From assembly GCA_038209555.1 (NCBI GenBank), contig JBBQXP010000015.1, positions 1 through 42,154 on the forward strand: DNA of 42,154 bases, written 5' to 3'. Shown piece by piece: positions 16,259-24,524 of the stretch. The translations under genes were made by a program, and so were the position numbers. Below the pieces are notes generated by a model. The model was given only the letters and a program-made list of their open reading frames with translations. It made no database searches and was not told the origin of the DNA. Origin of the DNA: DASQGA01 sp038209555 (GTDB lineage: Bacteria > Actinomycetota > Thermoleophilia > Gaiellales > Gaiellaceae). The first letter of the stretch is position 1, and each line of letters begins with the position of its first letter.

Positions 16259-17542
16259 TCACCGCTCCTGGTTCACGTGGTTCGAGACGGCGAGCAGGAG
16301 CCCGACGAGGAGGAAGTTCGCCACCACGCTCGACCCGCCGTAGGAGACGAACGGAAGCGTGATGCCCGTCAGCGGGATCAGCTTCGTGACTCCTCCGATG
16401 ATGATGAACGCCTGGATCGCAAGCGTCGCCGTCAACCCGGCCGCGAGCAGCTTCGAGAAACCGTCGTCGGCGAGCATGGCGATCCTGAGGCCGCGGTAGG
16501 CGAAGATCAGGTAGAGGAGGACGATCGCGGCCGCTCCGGCGAGGCCGAGCTCCTGCGAGATTGCCGCGTAGATGAAGTCCGTCTCGAGGAAGGGGATGTA
16601 GGTACCTCCCTCGGGCTTCAGGAGCACGCCCTGCCCGAGGCCGGCTCCAAACAGGCCTCCACCGGCGATCGCGTAGATCGACTGAACGAGCTGATAGCCG
16701 TCGTCGAAGGCGTCCTTCCACGGATCGATCCAGATCGACACCCGCTCGGCGATGTGTGGTTTCACGTGGTAAAGCCCGTACGCCCCCGCGACGAAGAGCC
16801 CGAGACCCGCACCAACGTAGGTCCAACGGGCCGTCGCGACGTAGAGCATGGCCAGGAAGACCGAGAAATAGAGAAGGCCGCCGCCGAGGTCGTTCGTCTG
16901 GAAGAGGACGAGCATGGCCGCCCCCCAGATGACGATGAGCGGCCCGAAGTGCTTCGGCGAGGGCAGTCCCGCAGGCCCGACTCCCATGGAGAGCATCTCC
17001 CGGTTGTCGCGGAGGTAGCCGGCGAGGAAGATGACGAGCGCGACCTTCGCGAACTCCCCGGGCTGGAACGCAATCGGCCCCACGGCGACCCACAGGGAAG
17101 CGCCGTTGATCGTGGCACCGATAACCGGCAGCGCGGGCAGGACGAGCAACCCGACCGCGACGATCCCGAGCGTGTACTTGAGGCTGTCGAGGCGGCGGTA
17201 GTCGGGCACAAAGATCACGACGAACGCGAAGGCCACGACTCCCACGACGACCCAGAGCCCTTGTTTGAACGCGAGGTCAGGATCGATTCGGTAGATGAGG
17301 GTCAGGCCGACCGCGGTCAGGATTCCCACGAGGGGGAGAAGGTAGGGGTCCGCGTGCGGGAGGCGGACCCGGAGGACGACGTGTGCAGCGAGGAAGAGCG
17401 CTCCGAAGAAAGCTGCGTAAGAGAGCGAGGCTGTCGAGAAGTCGTCCGAGGCCTGCCGGGCGACGAATACCGCCGTGAACCCCGCGGCGGTCAGGATCCC
17501 GACACCGAGCAGATGCAGGAGCTCGCGGTTACGAAGGCTCAG
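16259..17542 (-). CDS. FtsW/RodA/SpoVE family SEDS glycosyltransferase (CTG start)
   Basis: This polytopic protein polymerises lipid II into glycan strands with PbpA. Family features are IAFQPGEFAKVALVIFLAGY, QTNDLGGGLL and FVSYGGSSVVANFLLVGLLL. The first GTG (17329) would cut off the first helices. The frame stays open upstream and encodes LRNRELLHLLGVGILTAA and two more helices typical of the family, with no ATG, GTG or TTG between 17542 and 17329. CTG at 17542, overlapping the phosphatase stop in a CTGA, is the only sensible start and gives 427 residues. Whether it should be called ftsW or rodA cannot be settled from sequence alone. Confidence 0.93.
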   Translation of the reverse strand: MSLRNRELLHLLGVGILTAAGFTAVFVARQASDDFSTASLSYAAFFGALFLAAHVVLRVRLPHADPYLLPLVGILTAVGLTLIYRIDPDLAFKQGLWVVVGVVAFAFVVIFVPDYRRLDSLKYTLGIVAVGLLVLPALPVIGATINGASLWVAVGPIAFQPGEFAKVALVIFLAGYLRDNREMLSMGVGPAGLPSPKHFGPLIVIWGAAMLVLFQTNDLGGGLLYFSVFLAMLYVATARWTYVGAGLGLFVAGAYGLYHVKPHIAERVSIWIDPWKDAFDDGYQLVQSIYAIAGGGLFGAGLGQGVLLKPEGGTYIPFLETDFIYAAISQELGLAGAAAIVLLYLIFAYRGLRIAMLADDGFSKLLAAGLTATLAIQAFIIIGGVTKLIPLTGITLPFVSYGGSSVVANFLLVGLLLAVSNHVNQER

Positions 17543-18768
17543 GGCACGCCCTCTTCTTCGAGCGGGGCGAGCCGGTCTCTGGCGCTGTCGTAGCTCGCGA
17601 GGTTGTGGTCGAATAGCCGTTCCCGCTCAGCCCGCGTGAGCTGCTCCGCGCGAAGCTGGCTCACGTACTTGGCGCGGTAGAGGTGGACGTCATTGGTGAG
17701 ATCCCAGGGAACTCCCTGGTAAACGGCCACCTGGCCGTCATCCTCGACGCCGATGAAGTAGGCGCGGGAGACACCCCAGAATGCCGCCCCCACCAGGATG
17801 AGGAGCATCGCGACGAGCGCGAGCGACCAGAGGAGCCAACGTGGGACGCGGCGACCTTGCGGCCGCTTGCCCCTCGAGGGCGGGTCGGCGGCGTCGGGCG
17901 CCTGCCAGCCACGGGCTCGTTCCCGGGGCGCAACGATGGTCTCGGTCGGAGCCGCCTCCCGCAGGGCGGGCGCCTCGAGGCCCGAAAGCGTGTCCTCGAG
18001 GTCGGCGGAAGCGTCGTGACCGTTGCCGGCGGCGAGCGTGTCGGCAAGCGCATCCCCCGCCTCGAGCCGGAAGAGGACGACCGTGACGTTGTCCTCGCCG
18101 CCGCGGCGGTTGGCCTCCTTCACGAGCGATCTGGCGGCGTGCTCGAGGTTCTTGGCGTCCTGCACGACGGCGAAAATCCGGTCGTCTTCGACCATCGTTG
18201 TCAGCCCATCGGAGCAGAGAAGGAAGACGTCGTCTGTCTCGATGCCGACCGTAAACGTGTCGACGTCCACCTCCGGGTCGGTGCCGAGGGCGCGTGTGAT
18301 CACCGACCGTTGCGGGTGCATGTCGGCTTCCTCCGGGCTCAGGCGTCCGCTACGGACGAGGTCGGCGACGAGCGAATGGTCCTCCGTCAGCTGCTCCAGG
18401 GCACCTCCGCGAATTCGGTAGGCCCGCGAGTCGCCGACGTGCCCGATCGAGAGCTGCTCCTCGCCGACCAGCGATGCCGTGATGGTCGTCCCCATGCCCG
18501 AGGCCTGGGTGTCGGTCTGGGCGCGCTCGAAGATGCGCCGGTTCGCCTCCTGGATGATCGCCTCCAGCCGCTGCTCGGGGTCGAGCTCGTCGGCTTCGTG
18601 GAACTCGCGGAACGCCGCCGCGGCGAGCCTCGATGCCACCTCGCCTGCCTGCGCCCCACCCATGCCGTCTGCGACCGCGAAAAGCGGGGGCTCGGCGACG
18701 AAGGAGTCCTCGTTCCGCCGCCGCTTGCGGCCGGCATCGGTAAGAGCCGCGCGCTCCCCGAGCCTCAC
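17539..18768 (-). CDS. pstP: PP2C Ser/Thr phosphatase, PstP type
   Basis: This 409-residue phosphatase reverses the action of the Ser/Thr kinases. The PP2C domain (about 1-235) has RRRNEDSFV, FAVADGMGGAQAGEVAS, GHVGDSRAYRIR, LLCSDGLTTMV and GGEDNVTVVL, which carry the metal-binding aspartates. A linker follows, then a TM helix (WLLWSLALVAMLLILVGAAF, near 310-330) and about 80 extracellular residues, the usual PstP layout. GTG 18768 overlaps the fhaB stop in a GTGA, and its own stop overlaps the CTG start of the next gene. Confidence 0.96.
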   Translation of the reverse strand: MRLGERAALTDAGRKRRRNEDSFVAEPPLFAVADGMGGAQAGEVASRLAAAAFREFHEADELDPEQRLEAIIQEANRRIFERAQTDTQASGMGTTITASLVGEEQLSIGHVGDSRAYRIRGGALEQLTEDHSLVADLVRSGRLSPEEADMHPQRSVITRALGTDPEVDVDTFTVGIETDDVFLLCSDGLTTMVEDDRIFAVVQDAKNLEHAARSLVKEANRRGGEDNVTVVLFRLEAGDALADTLAAGNGHDASADLEDTLSGLEAPALREAAPTETIVAPRERARGWQAPDAADPPSRGKRPQGRRVPRWLLWSLALVAMLLILVGAAFWGVSRAYFIGVEDDGQVAVYQGVPWDLTNDVHLYRAKYVSQLRAEQLTRAERERLFDHNLASYDSARDRLAPLEEEGVP

Positions 18769-19232
18769 TGCTCGAACCTCAACTCGGTCTCTCCGACCCG
18801 CACCAGATCGCCTTCGTGCAGCCGGCGGCGGCCCTCGACGGGCTCGCCGTTCACGCTGGTCCCGTTCGTCGAGTGGAGGTCGTGCAGCCAGACTCCGTCG
18901 CGGCCGGCCTCGATCCGAGCATGGTGACCCGACGCGTACTCGTCTCCGTCAAGGGTGATCGTGTTCTCGTCTGACCGCCCGATCGTGACGGGCACGGGGC
19001 CGATGTCGTGGCCCGAGCCGATCGGAACGGAGGGGCTCGAGACGACCACGAGCCGTGCCGCGGCCGCCGACATGCCGGCTGCAAGAGGCGTCCCCCTGAC
19101 CTGGGCCGGCGCCATGATGAAGCTCTCCTGGGGCACGCGTAGGTCTCTCGAGGCACCGCGGATCACCCGCCAGATGAAGAGGTAGAGCATGATGAGAAAA
19201 AGGGCCTGGAGACCGAGGAGGAGCTGCTCCAC
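18765..19232 (-). CDS. fhaB: FHA-domain protein FhaB (FipA)
   Basis: This 155-residue protein has an N-terminal hydrophobic helix (LLLGLQALFLIMLYLFIW) and a C-terminal FHA domain (about 85-150) with VTIGRSDENTITL, SGHHARIE and LHSTNGTSVNG, the phosphothreonine-binding elements. In mycobacteria FhaB/FipA links kinase signalling to cell division. GTG 19232 is nine bases after fhaA. Length and layout match the family. Confidence 0.95.
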   Translation of the reverse strand: MEQLLLGLQALFLIMLYLFIWRVIRGASRDLRVPQESFIMAPAQVRGTPLAAGMSAAAARLVVVSSPSVPIGSGHDIGPVPVTIGRSDENTITLDGDEYASGHHARIEAGRDGVWLHDLHSTNGTSVNGEPVEGRRRLHEGDLVRVGETELRFEQ

Positions 19233-19241
19233 AGACGACTC

Positions 19242-20054
19242 CTACTCAGGTCGCTCGAACGTCAGCTGTGTCGTTCCGACGACGATCGAGTCCCCGTGCT
19301 CCAGCCGCGCCCGCTCGACGCGCTTGCCGTTCAACTCGACCCCGTTCGTCGAGCCGAGGTCGACGAGCCAGTAGGCGCCGTCCTCGACGCGGATCTCAGC
19401 GTGACGCCGCGAAACGTTTTCGTCCTCGACAGTGATGTCGCAATCACGCGAGCGGCCGATCACCAGGCGAGGTTTGTCCAGCGGGTGCTTGGCACCGTTC
19501 AGGACGATTGCAGGCGGCACGTGGGCGAGTCCGAGGCGGTCGGCCTCCTCGGCGCTGACAGCTGCGGTGTCAGGCGCCGGCCGGTAGATCTTTGTCTCGC
19601 CGGCCTCCGAGGAAGCCGGCGCGTCCGCCGCGGGGGCAGGCGCACTGGGAGCGGGCGGCGCCTGAGGGCTCGGCGCCTCGCGCCGCGGCTTCACCATCCT
19701 GGTTGCAATCCCGAACTCACCCACCTCGAGGTCATCGTCCTCGTGCAGGATCACCCGGGGCGTCGTGAGGAGCGCGTAGCCCTCCCGGCGGGCGTGCTCC
19801 GAGAGGTAGTCGGAGAGCTCGGTGACCAGGGACTCCTCGTAGCTCGAGAACTGCTCTCGATCTGATGGCGAGAGATAGAGGAGGTACTCATTCGGCACGT
19901 AGACCCGGGAGACGGAGACCGACTTGTTCTCGTCCATCTCCTTTGCGAGCTTCCTGGCGAGCTCGACCGGCTGGACGTGCGACTTGAAGGCACGTCCGAA
20001 AGCTCCCTCGATGAGGGATTCGATGCGGTGCTCGATGCTACGTAGGACGCTCAC
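19242..20054 (-). CDS. fhaA: FHA-domain protein FhaA
   Basis: This 270-residue protein has an N-terminal DUF3662 domain (SIEHRIESLIEGAFGRAF, then KEMDENKSVS), a Pro/Ala-rich linker and a C-terminal FHA domain with LVIGRSRDCDITV, SRRHAEIR and LGSTNGVELNGKRV. FhaA binds phosphorylated partners such as MviN and helps control peptidoglycan export. I chose GTG 20054 because the conserved N-terminus starts there; the longer in-frame ORF adds unrelated residues from inside the upstream kinase gene. It overlaps the end of that kinase gene by 17 bases. Confidence 0.94.
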   Translation of the reverse strand: MSVLRSIEHRIESLIEGAFGRAFKSHVQPVELARKLAKEMDENKSVSVSRVYVPNEYLLYLSPSDREQFSSYEESLVTELSDYLSEHARREGYALLTTPRVILHEDDDLEVGEFGIATRMVKPRREAPSPQAPPAPSAPAPAADAPASSEAGETKIYRPAPDTAAVSAEEADRLGLAHVPPAIVLNGAKHPLDKPRLVIGRSRDCDITVEDENVSRRHAEIRVEDGAYWLVDLGSTNGVELNGKRVERARLEHGDSIVVGTTQLTFERPE

Positions 20055-21699
20055 CCGGCTCGGGCATTCTGCCCGACCCCGGTGAGTCAGGGCTGCGGTG
20101 CCCGCGCAGCCCAAGAAGGCAGGTTGCCACCCAGACGAAGAGCGTCGCCGAGAGGGCGTGTGGGGGCTCACCCCCAAAAGCTGTGGGCACGAGGAGCACG
20201 CCGCCGAGGAAGGCGGCTCCCCAGGCCGCGATTGCCCAGCGCCCGTGAGAGACAGCGAGGTCGGCGGATGCCGCCGCGAGCGCGAGAACAACCGCTACGA
20301 CGACGAGGGTCGGACGGGCCGTGAGAGCGCCAGAGAGCGTGGCGGTCACGTCCAGGGGGCCCGTTGAGCCGGCGACCGGAGCCGTCGAGCCTGGCGAGTC
20401 TCCGGCGAACGGAAGCGGTCGGCCGGCGAGCACTGATACTGCAGCTGCGAGCGGGACACAGGCGGCGGCGCCGACCGCTCGGCGGACTCGCCCCCGGGCT
20501 TCGAGGAGGGCTACGGGGAGGAGCGGAATGGCCCCGAACGGAGCAAGAAGCGGGGCTGCGACCGGGAGCAGGCTCCGCTCCGCATTCCGGGCGTTCAGGG
20601 CAAGCCAGGCGCAAGCGAGCGCTCCGTAGGCGATCGCGAGTCCGAGCGAGAGGTTTCCGAGCGGCAGCACAGGAGCAGCTAGGGCTACGGCAAGGCCGAC
20701 GACGGGCGACCGTAGCGCCGCAAGACCGGCCAGTGCCGCGAGCACAAGCGGCCATCCGCGCGGGAAGAAGGGGAGGAGCGTTGTCGCGCCACCGGCGGCC
20801 AGGGCGGCGAGCAACGCATGAGCGGCGCGCTCGCGCAAGGCGGTGCGGGAGGCAGCCGAGTGCGGGCGATGCACTCGAAGCTCGCCGCCGGCCCGAAGGT
20901 CGGCCGCAAGCCGCCGGGCGGGCGGGCGGCGCCGCGGCTCGACCGAGAGCATCGAGTCGACCGTCGCGCAGACCTCGCGCGGCAGGTCCGGCCGCTCCGC
21001 GGCCAGCCGCGGCGCCCCTGCCGCGATCCGCCGCGCCGTCTCCACGGGCGACGTGGCCGCAAACGGATGCCAGCCGGCGAGAGCCTCCCAGAGCATCACT
21101 CCCACGCCCCACACGTCGGCTGCGCCGCCGGCGGGCTCTCCCTCCAGCCGCTCGGGCGCGACGTAGGCGAGGGTGCCCGGCACGTCTCCGGTCGCGGTCA
21201 GGCCCTCGAGCTCGTCGAGGCGGGCCAGCCCAAAGTCCAGCAGCCGCGTCGAGACTTCGTCGCACTCCTCGACCATGACGTTGGCGGGCTTCACATCGCG
21301 GTGGACGATTCCCTTCGCATGCGCGTGGGCGAGGGCGTCGAGCACCTGTGCGGACACCTCGATCGCGGTCGCATCATCGACCTTGCCGGCGCGGAGTGCC
21401 TCGCGAAGGTTTTTGCCGCGCACGTACTCATACGCGACGTACACATGTCCGTCATCTTGGTGGAATGCGAGCGCCCGGAGGCAGCGCGGATGCCGGAGGC
21501 GTGTCGCCGCCTCCACCTCCCGTTTCGCGCGGGAGCCCGCTTTGCCCGTGCGCTCGACGACTTTCAGCGCGACGTCGCGGCCCGCCTCCTCGTCCCGCAC
21601 CAGCCAGACGGAGCCCGAGCCGCCGCTTCCGAGCGGGCGAAGGGGCCTGTAGCGCCCGAGGACCAGGTCGGCGGTGCGAAGAGCGGTGGCTGTCTGCAC
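20038..21699 (-). CDS. Ser/Thr protein kinase with multi-spanning C-terminal membrane domain
   Basis: The protein is about 553 residues from GTG 21699. The kinase domain has the glycine loop LGSGGSGSVWLV, lysine VALKVV, HRDVKPANVM, DFGLARL and VAPERL. Roughly 280 Ala/Leu-rich residues with about eight hydrophobic segments follow (for example PLVLAALAGLAALRSPVVGL and LVVVAVVLALAAASADLAV). This differs from PknA/PknB, which have one TM helix. It is the first gene of the fhaA-fhaB-pstP operon, so it may add an input signal to wall synthesis. The longer in-frame ORF upstream runs through the divergent gene and was rejected. Confidence 0.88.
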   Translation of the reverse strand: MQTATALRTADLVLGRYRPLRPLGSGGSGSVWLVRDEEAGRDVALKVVERTGKAGSRAKREVEAATRLRHPRCLRALAFHQDDGHVYVAYEYVRGKNLREALRAGKVDDATAIEVSAQVLDALAHAHAKGIVHRDVKPANVMVEECDEVSTRLLDFGLARLDELEGLTATGDVPGTLAYVAPERLEGEPAGGAADVWGVGVMLWEALAGWHPFAATSPVETARRIAAGAPRLAAERPDLPREVCATVDSMLSVEPRRRPPARRLAADLRAGGELRVHRPHSAASRTALRERAAHALLAALAAGGATTLLPFFPRGWPLVLAALAGLAALRSPVVGLAVALAAPVLPLGNLSLGLAIAYGALACAWLALNARNAERSLLPVAAPLLAPFGAIPLLPVALLEARGRVRRAVGAAACVPLAAAVSVLAGRPLPFAGDSPGSTAPVAGSTGPLDVTATLSGALTARPTLVVVAVVLALAAASADLAVSHGRWAIAAWGAAFLGGVLLVPTAFGGEPPHALSATLFVWVATCLLGLRGHRSPDSPGSGRMPEPGERPT

Positions 21700-21816
21700 G
21701 GGCTTCCGCCTTTGTTCCTTCGCGTCCGAAGTCCTCCATTTCCCCCGCAAAGTGATGTAATCGCCGCTCCCGCTGGTAAACTCCGCCGACTTTCCGCCCC
21801 TCGCCAGGTCACGGCC

Positions 21817-22953
21817 GTGATCGATCGCGACAGACGCGACAGCGAAGAAATCGAATTCGACTTCTTCGACGACGCCCCGACGAGGGAAGCGTCGGCGACA
21901 GAGGACGCGCCGCGTGGTCCGAAGCCCCGTCGACTGCCGCGGCGTCCCCCCGGCGGCGGGACCGCGCCGCCGGTTGTCCGCCTCGCAGCCCTGATTGCGG
22001 GAGCGATCATCCTTGCTGTCGTGCTCGTCCTCTGGGTGAACGGCTGCCGAAATGACCAGAAGGTCGACGCGTACAAGGGCTACATGGCGGACGTCGACAA
22101 GGTCACCGGCGACTCTGAACAGATCGGCAAGCAGTTGAACACACTGATCGCGACACCCGGGCTGAAGCTCCAGGACCTTCAGGACCGGCTCGACGGGCTT
22201 CGAAACCAGCAAGCGCAGGTCGTGACGCAGGCGCAGGGCCTCGATCCACCCGGCACGCTCCGTGAGCAACAGGAGAGCCTCGTCGATGCCCTGGCGCTCC
22301 GGGTCAGCGGCCTCGCAGGCCTCGCCCAGGCTTTCGCCCGGATCACAGCCGCCTCAGATGCGACCCAGGCCGGCAAGGACCTCGCGAAGCAGTCGGCCCG
22401 GTTCGTGGCGAGCGACGTCGTCTACGACGACTTCTTCCAGCGCCCTTCCCAGCTGATTCTCCGGGAGAAGGGGATCACGGGCGTGGACGTGCCGGACTCG
22501 GCCTTCCTGACGACGCCTGAGCTCGCGACTGCGTCCTCCTGGGAGCTCGTCGTCAAGCGCCTGACTCAGACCCCGGGCGGAGGGCTTCACGGCAACCAGA
22601 TCGACGGTGTCCGGGTCCTCCCAGGCGGTGATCGGCTGTCGCCGACGGATGAGAACACGGTCGAGGCCTCCGAGCGCCTGGCGTTCGAAGTCGCGGTGCG
22701 AAACAGCGGCGACAGCCAGGAGACCCAGGTCGAGGTCACCCTGACGATCCAGGGCGGCACCCAGCCGATCAAGCGTACGAAGACCATCGCGATCATCGAC
22801 CCCAGCAAGACGAAGTCGGTCGTGTTCCGCGACCTCGGGACACTCCCGTTCGGGACCCGGACGACGGTCCGAGTTAACGTACTCCCGGTCGAGGGTGAGC
22901 AGAACACGAGCAACAACACAGTCGAGTACCCGGTCATCTTCTCGTTCGGCTAG
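21817..22953 (+). CDS. Membrane-anchored extracellular protein, function unknown
   Basis: The protein is 378 residues from GTG 21817. An acidic and then basic N-terminal tail (residues 1-48) precedes one TM helix (LAALIAGAIILAVVLVLWV, near 50-70). The rest is probably outside the cell: a helical segment with possible coiled coil (KLQDLQDRLDGLRNQQAQVV) and a C-terminal beta-rich domain (LAFEVAVRNSGDSQETQVEV through VNVLPVEGEQNTSNNTVEYP) like CARDB or other Ig-like adhesion domains. It is divergent from the multi-TM kinase, sharing a 117 bp promoter region, so a link to wall signalling is possible but unproven. Confidence 0.85.
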   Translation: MIDRDRRDSEEIEFDFFDDAPTREASATEDAPRGPKPRRLPRRPPGGGTAPPVVRLAALIAGAIILAVVLVLWVNGCRNDQKVDAYKGYMADVDKVTGDSEQIGKQLNTLIATPGLKLQDLQDRLDGLRNQQAQVVTQAQGLDPPGTLREQQESLVDALALRVSGLAGLAQAFARITAASDATQAGKDLAKQSARFVASDVVYDDFFQRPSQLILREKGITGVDVPDSAFLTTPELATASSWELVVKRLTQTPGGGLHGNQIDGVRVLPGGDRLSPTDENTVEASERLAFEVAVRNSGDSQETQVEVTLTIQGGTQPIKRTKTIAIIDPSKTKSVVFRDLGTLPFGTRTTVRVNVLPVEGEQNTSNNTVEYPVIFSFG

Positions 22954-22975
22954 ATCTGGAAGCCGGATCGCCTAG

Positions 22976-23458
22976 ATGCCTCCAGGCGACGCGGTCACCG
23001 GTTGGCTCGCGGTCGGGTCTGCCGCTGCGGCGGTGCTCGCCTTCCTGCTCGTGCTCGGCTTCTATCTCAAGCTTCGCCGGGTCAGGCAGGACCAGCTTGT
23101 TCTCCTCGGGGGCACGAAAGGCGACCTCGTCGAGTTCGCGGTGTCTCTCCAGGGTCGGATCGACGACTTGCACCGGGCAGTCGATGAGGTCGCCGTCGGG
23201 CTATCGCGGCTCGACCAGCGGATCGACGGCTGCCTCTCGCATACGTCGATCGTTCGCTATGACGCGTACGAGGACGTCGGCGGGCACCAATCGGCTTCAC
23301 TCGCCTTCCTGGACGGAGTCCGGTCGGGCATCGTCGTCAGCGCCATCCAGGGCCGCGACTACGCGCGCATCTACGTGAAGGAACTCGATCGTGGCCGTGC
23401 GCCGATCGCGCTCTCGCCGGAGGAGCAGGAGGCAGTCGACCGGGCGATGGCGCTGTGA
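22976..23458 (+). CDS. DUF4446 family membrane protein
   Basis: This 160-residue protein has one N-terminal TM helix (GWLAVGSAAAAVLAFLLVLG), a helical linker (LRRVRQDQLVLLGGTKGDLV) and the conserved DUF4446 core SIVRYDAYEDVGGHQSASLA, then IVVSAIQGRDYARIYVKEL. Function is unknown. ATG 22976 lies 22 bp after the previous gene, and the stop overlaps the GNAT start in a GTGA. In Firmicutes the family often sits near chromosome-partitioning genes, but no such genes are present here. Confidence 0.88.
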   Translation: MPPGDAVTGWLAVGSAAAAVLAFLLVLGFYLKLRRVRQDQLVLLGGTKGDLVEFAVSLQGRIDDLHRAVDEVAVGLSRLDQRIDGCLSHTSIVRYDAYEDVGGHQSASLAFLDGVRSGIVVSAIQGRDYARIYVKELDRGRAPIALSPEEQEAVDRAMAL

Positions 23459-23862
23459 TCGAGGTCCGGGTGGACGTCCGGCCGCTTCGCCCCGAGGACG
23501 AGCCCGTCCTCTTCGGCCTGGCCCGGCTCGACCGGGGCGCAGACCGGCGGACGCTCGACATTCTCGAGGGCGAGACCGTTTTCGTGGCCGAGGTGGGCGG
23601 CGCACCTGCAGGCTACGTCGCAGTCGAGCTGACGGAGGTGTCGGCACGAGTCGACCAGCTCTTCGTGAGCCCCGAGCACGAGGCTGAGGGCGTCGGCAAG
23701 CGCCTCCTCGAGTATGCCGAGGGCTACGCCATCTCACAGCGGGCGGCCACGCTCCAGGTCGTCGTCGAGGACGAGAACCGCCGCGCACTCGACTTCTATC
23801 GTGGGCGCGGTTTCGTGTCGGTCGGGGAAAACGTGCTCGAGCTGGTACTTCCGCAAGCCTAA
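23455..23862 (+). CDS. GNAT family N-acetyltransferase
   Basis: This 135-residue acetyl-CoA-dependent acyltransferase has the GNAT fold: an N-terminal beta strand (VRPLRPEDEPVLF), motif A with the CoA pyrophosphate loop (LFVSPEHEAEGVGKRLLEYA) and motif B (ENRRALDFYRGRGFVSVGE). The small-molecule or protein substrate cannot be deduced. GTG 23455 overlaps the DUF4446 stop. Confidence 0.9.
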   Translation: MIEVRVDVRPLRPEDEPVLFGLARLDRGADRRTLDILEGETVFVAEVGGAPAGYVAVELTEVSARVDQLFVSPEHEAEGVGKRLLEYAEGYAISQRAATLQVVVEDENRRALDFYRGRGFVSVGENVLELVLPQA

Positions 23863-23918
23863 GAACCTGCTGAGCACGGCTTCGGCCGGTTCGCGATTCA
23901 GTACGATTCGCGAGGCAA

Positions 23919-24422
23919 ATGGGTCAGGTCCTCGTTCTCAACGCGAGCTACGAGCCGCTCAACGTGTGTACGGTGCGGCGTGCCCACGTGCTCGTTTTCA
24001 AGGGGAAGGCCGAGATCATCGAGCATCTTGGGAAGCCCCTGCGCTCGGCCGCGGATGCATTCGTCTGGCCGCACGTGATCAGGCTCCTTTCGTACGTCCG
24101 GGTCCCGAACGCGATTCAGCGGAAGATCTCGAGGCGCGCCCTCTTCGCTCGGGACCGCTGGCAATGCCAGTACTGCGGCTCCGAAAGCGGCAAGCTGACT
24201 CTGGACCACGTCGTGCCGCGATCCCGAGGCGGCGAGTCGATCTGGGAGAACGTCGTGGCCTCGTGCGCGCCCTGCAACCTGAGGAAGGGCAACCGGACAC
24301 CCGACGAGGTGCAGATGCGCCTCCAAAGGAACCCGCGGCCCCCCGCGCCCGCGCTCTTCGTGACGCTCTCGGCTCCGCGAATCCCTGATCGCTGGCAGCC
24401 GTACCTGACCGCCTTCGCGTAG
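23919..24422 (+). CDS. HNH endonuclease family protein
   Basis: This 167-residue protein has the HNH/zinc-finger core: CQYCG (first Cys pair), TLDHVVPRSRGGES (catalytic His), WENVVASC (Asn) and CAPCNLRKGNRTP (second Cys pair). The N-terminal MGQVLVLNASYEPLNVCTVR is typical of the small stand-alone HNH proteins common in Actinobacteria and Cyanobacteria, thought to act in DNA repair or recombination. No restriction or phage partner is nearby. The 56 bp before ATG 23919 hold no clear promoter. Confidence 0.9.
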   Translation: MGQVLVLNASYEPLNVCTVRRAHVLVFKGKAEIIEHLGKPLRSAADAFVWPHVIRLLSYVRVPNAIQRKISRRALFARDRWQCQYCGSESGKLTLDHVVPRSRGGESIWENVVASCAPCNLRKGNRTPDEVQMRLQRNPRPPAPALFVTLSAPRIPDRWQPYLTAFA

Positions 24423-24513
24423 GGCGGGACAAGTCCCGCCCCTACCGGACCGCCGCAAGCGGGACACGTCCCGCCCCTACATGGACACTGTAGGGGCGAG
24501 GCATGCCTCGCCC
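24422..24513. repeat. Cluster of three short GC palindromes (GTAGGGGCG family)
   Basis: Three related units lie between convergent stop codons. Unit A is GGGCGGGACAAGTCCCGCCC followed by CTAC (24422-24445). Unit B is GCGGGACACGTCCCGC followed by CCCTAC (to 24480). Unit C, inverted, is GTAG then GGGCGAGGCATGCCTCGCCC (24490-24513). Units B and C can also pair with each other through CGCCCCTAC / GTAGGGGCG. I recall similar intergenic palindromes in many bacteria, but could not check. They could act as a bidirectional transcript end for the HNH and glutamine synthetase genes. Confidence 0.85.
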
Positions 24514-24524
24514 GGGGGACGCCG

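Noticed and set aside
23863..23918. Operator-like TTCGCG repeats before the HNH gene
   Set aside because: Two copies of TCGCGA-like sequence 18 bases apart are easy to get by chance in high-GC DNA and no regulator is indicated.
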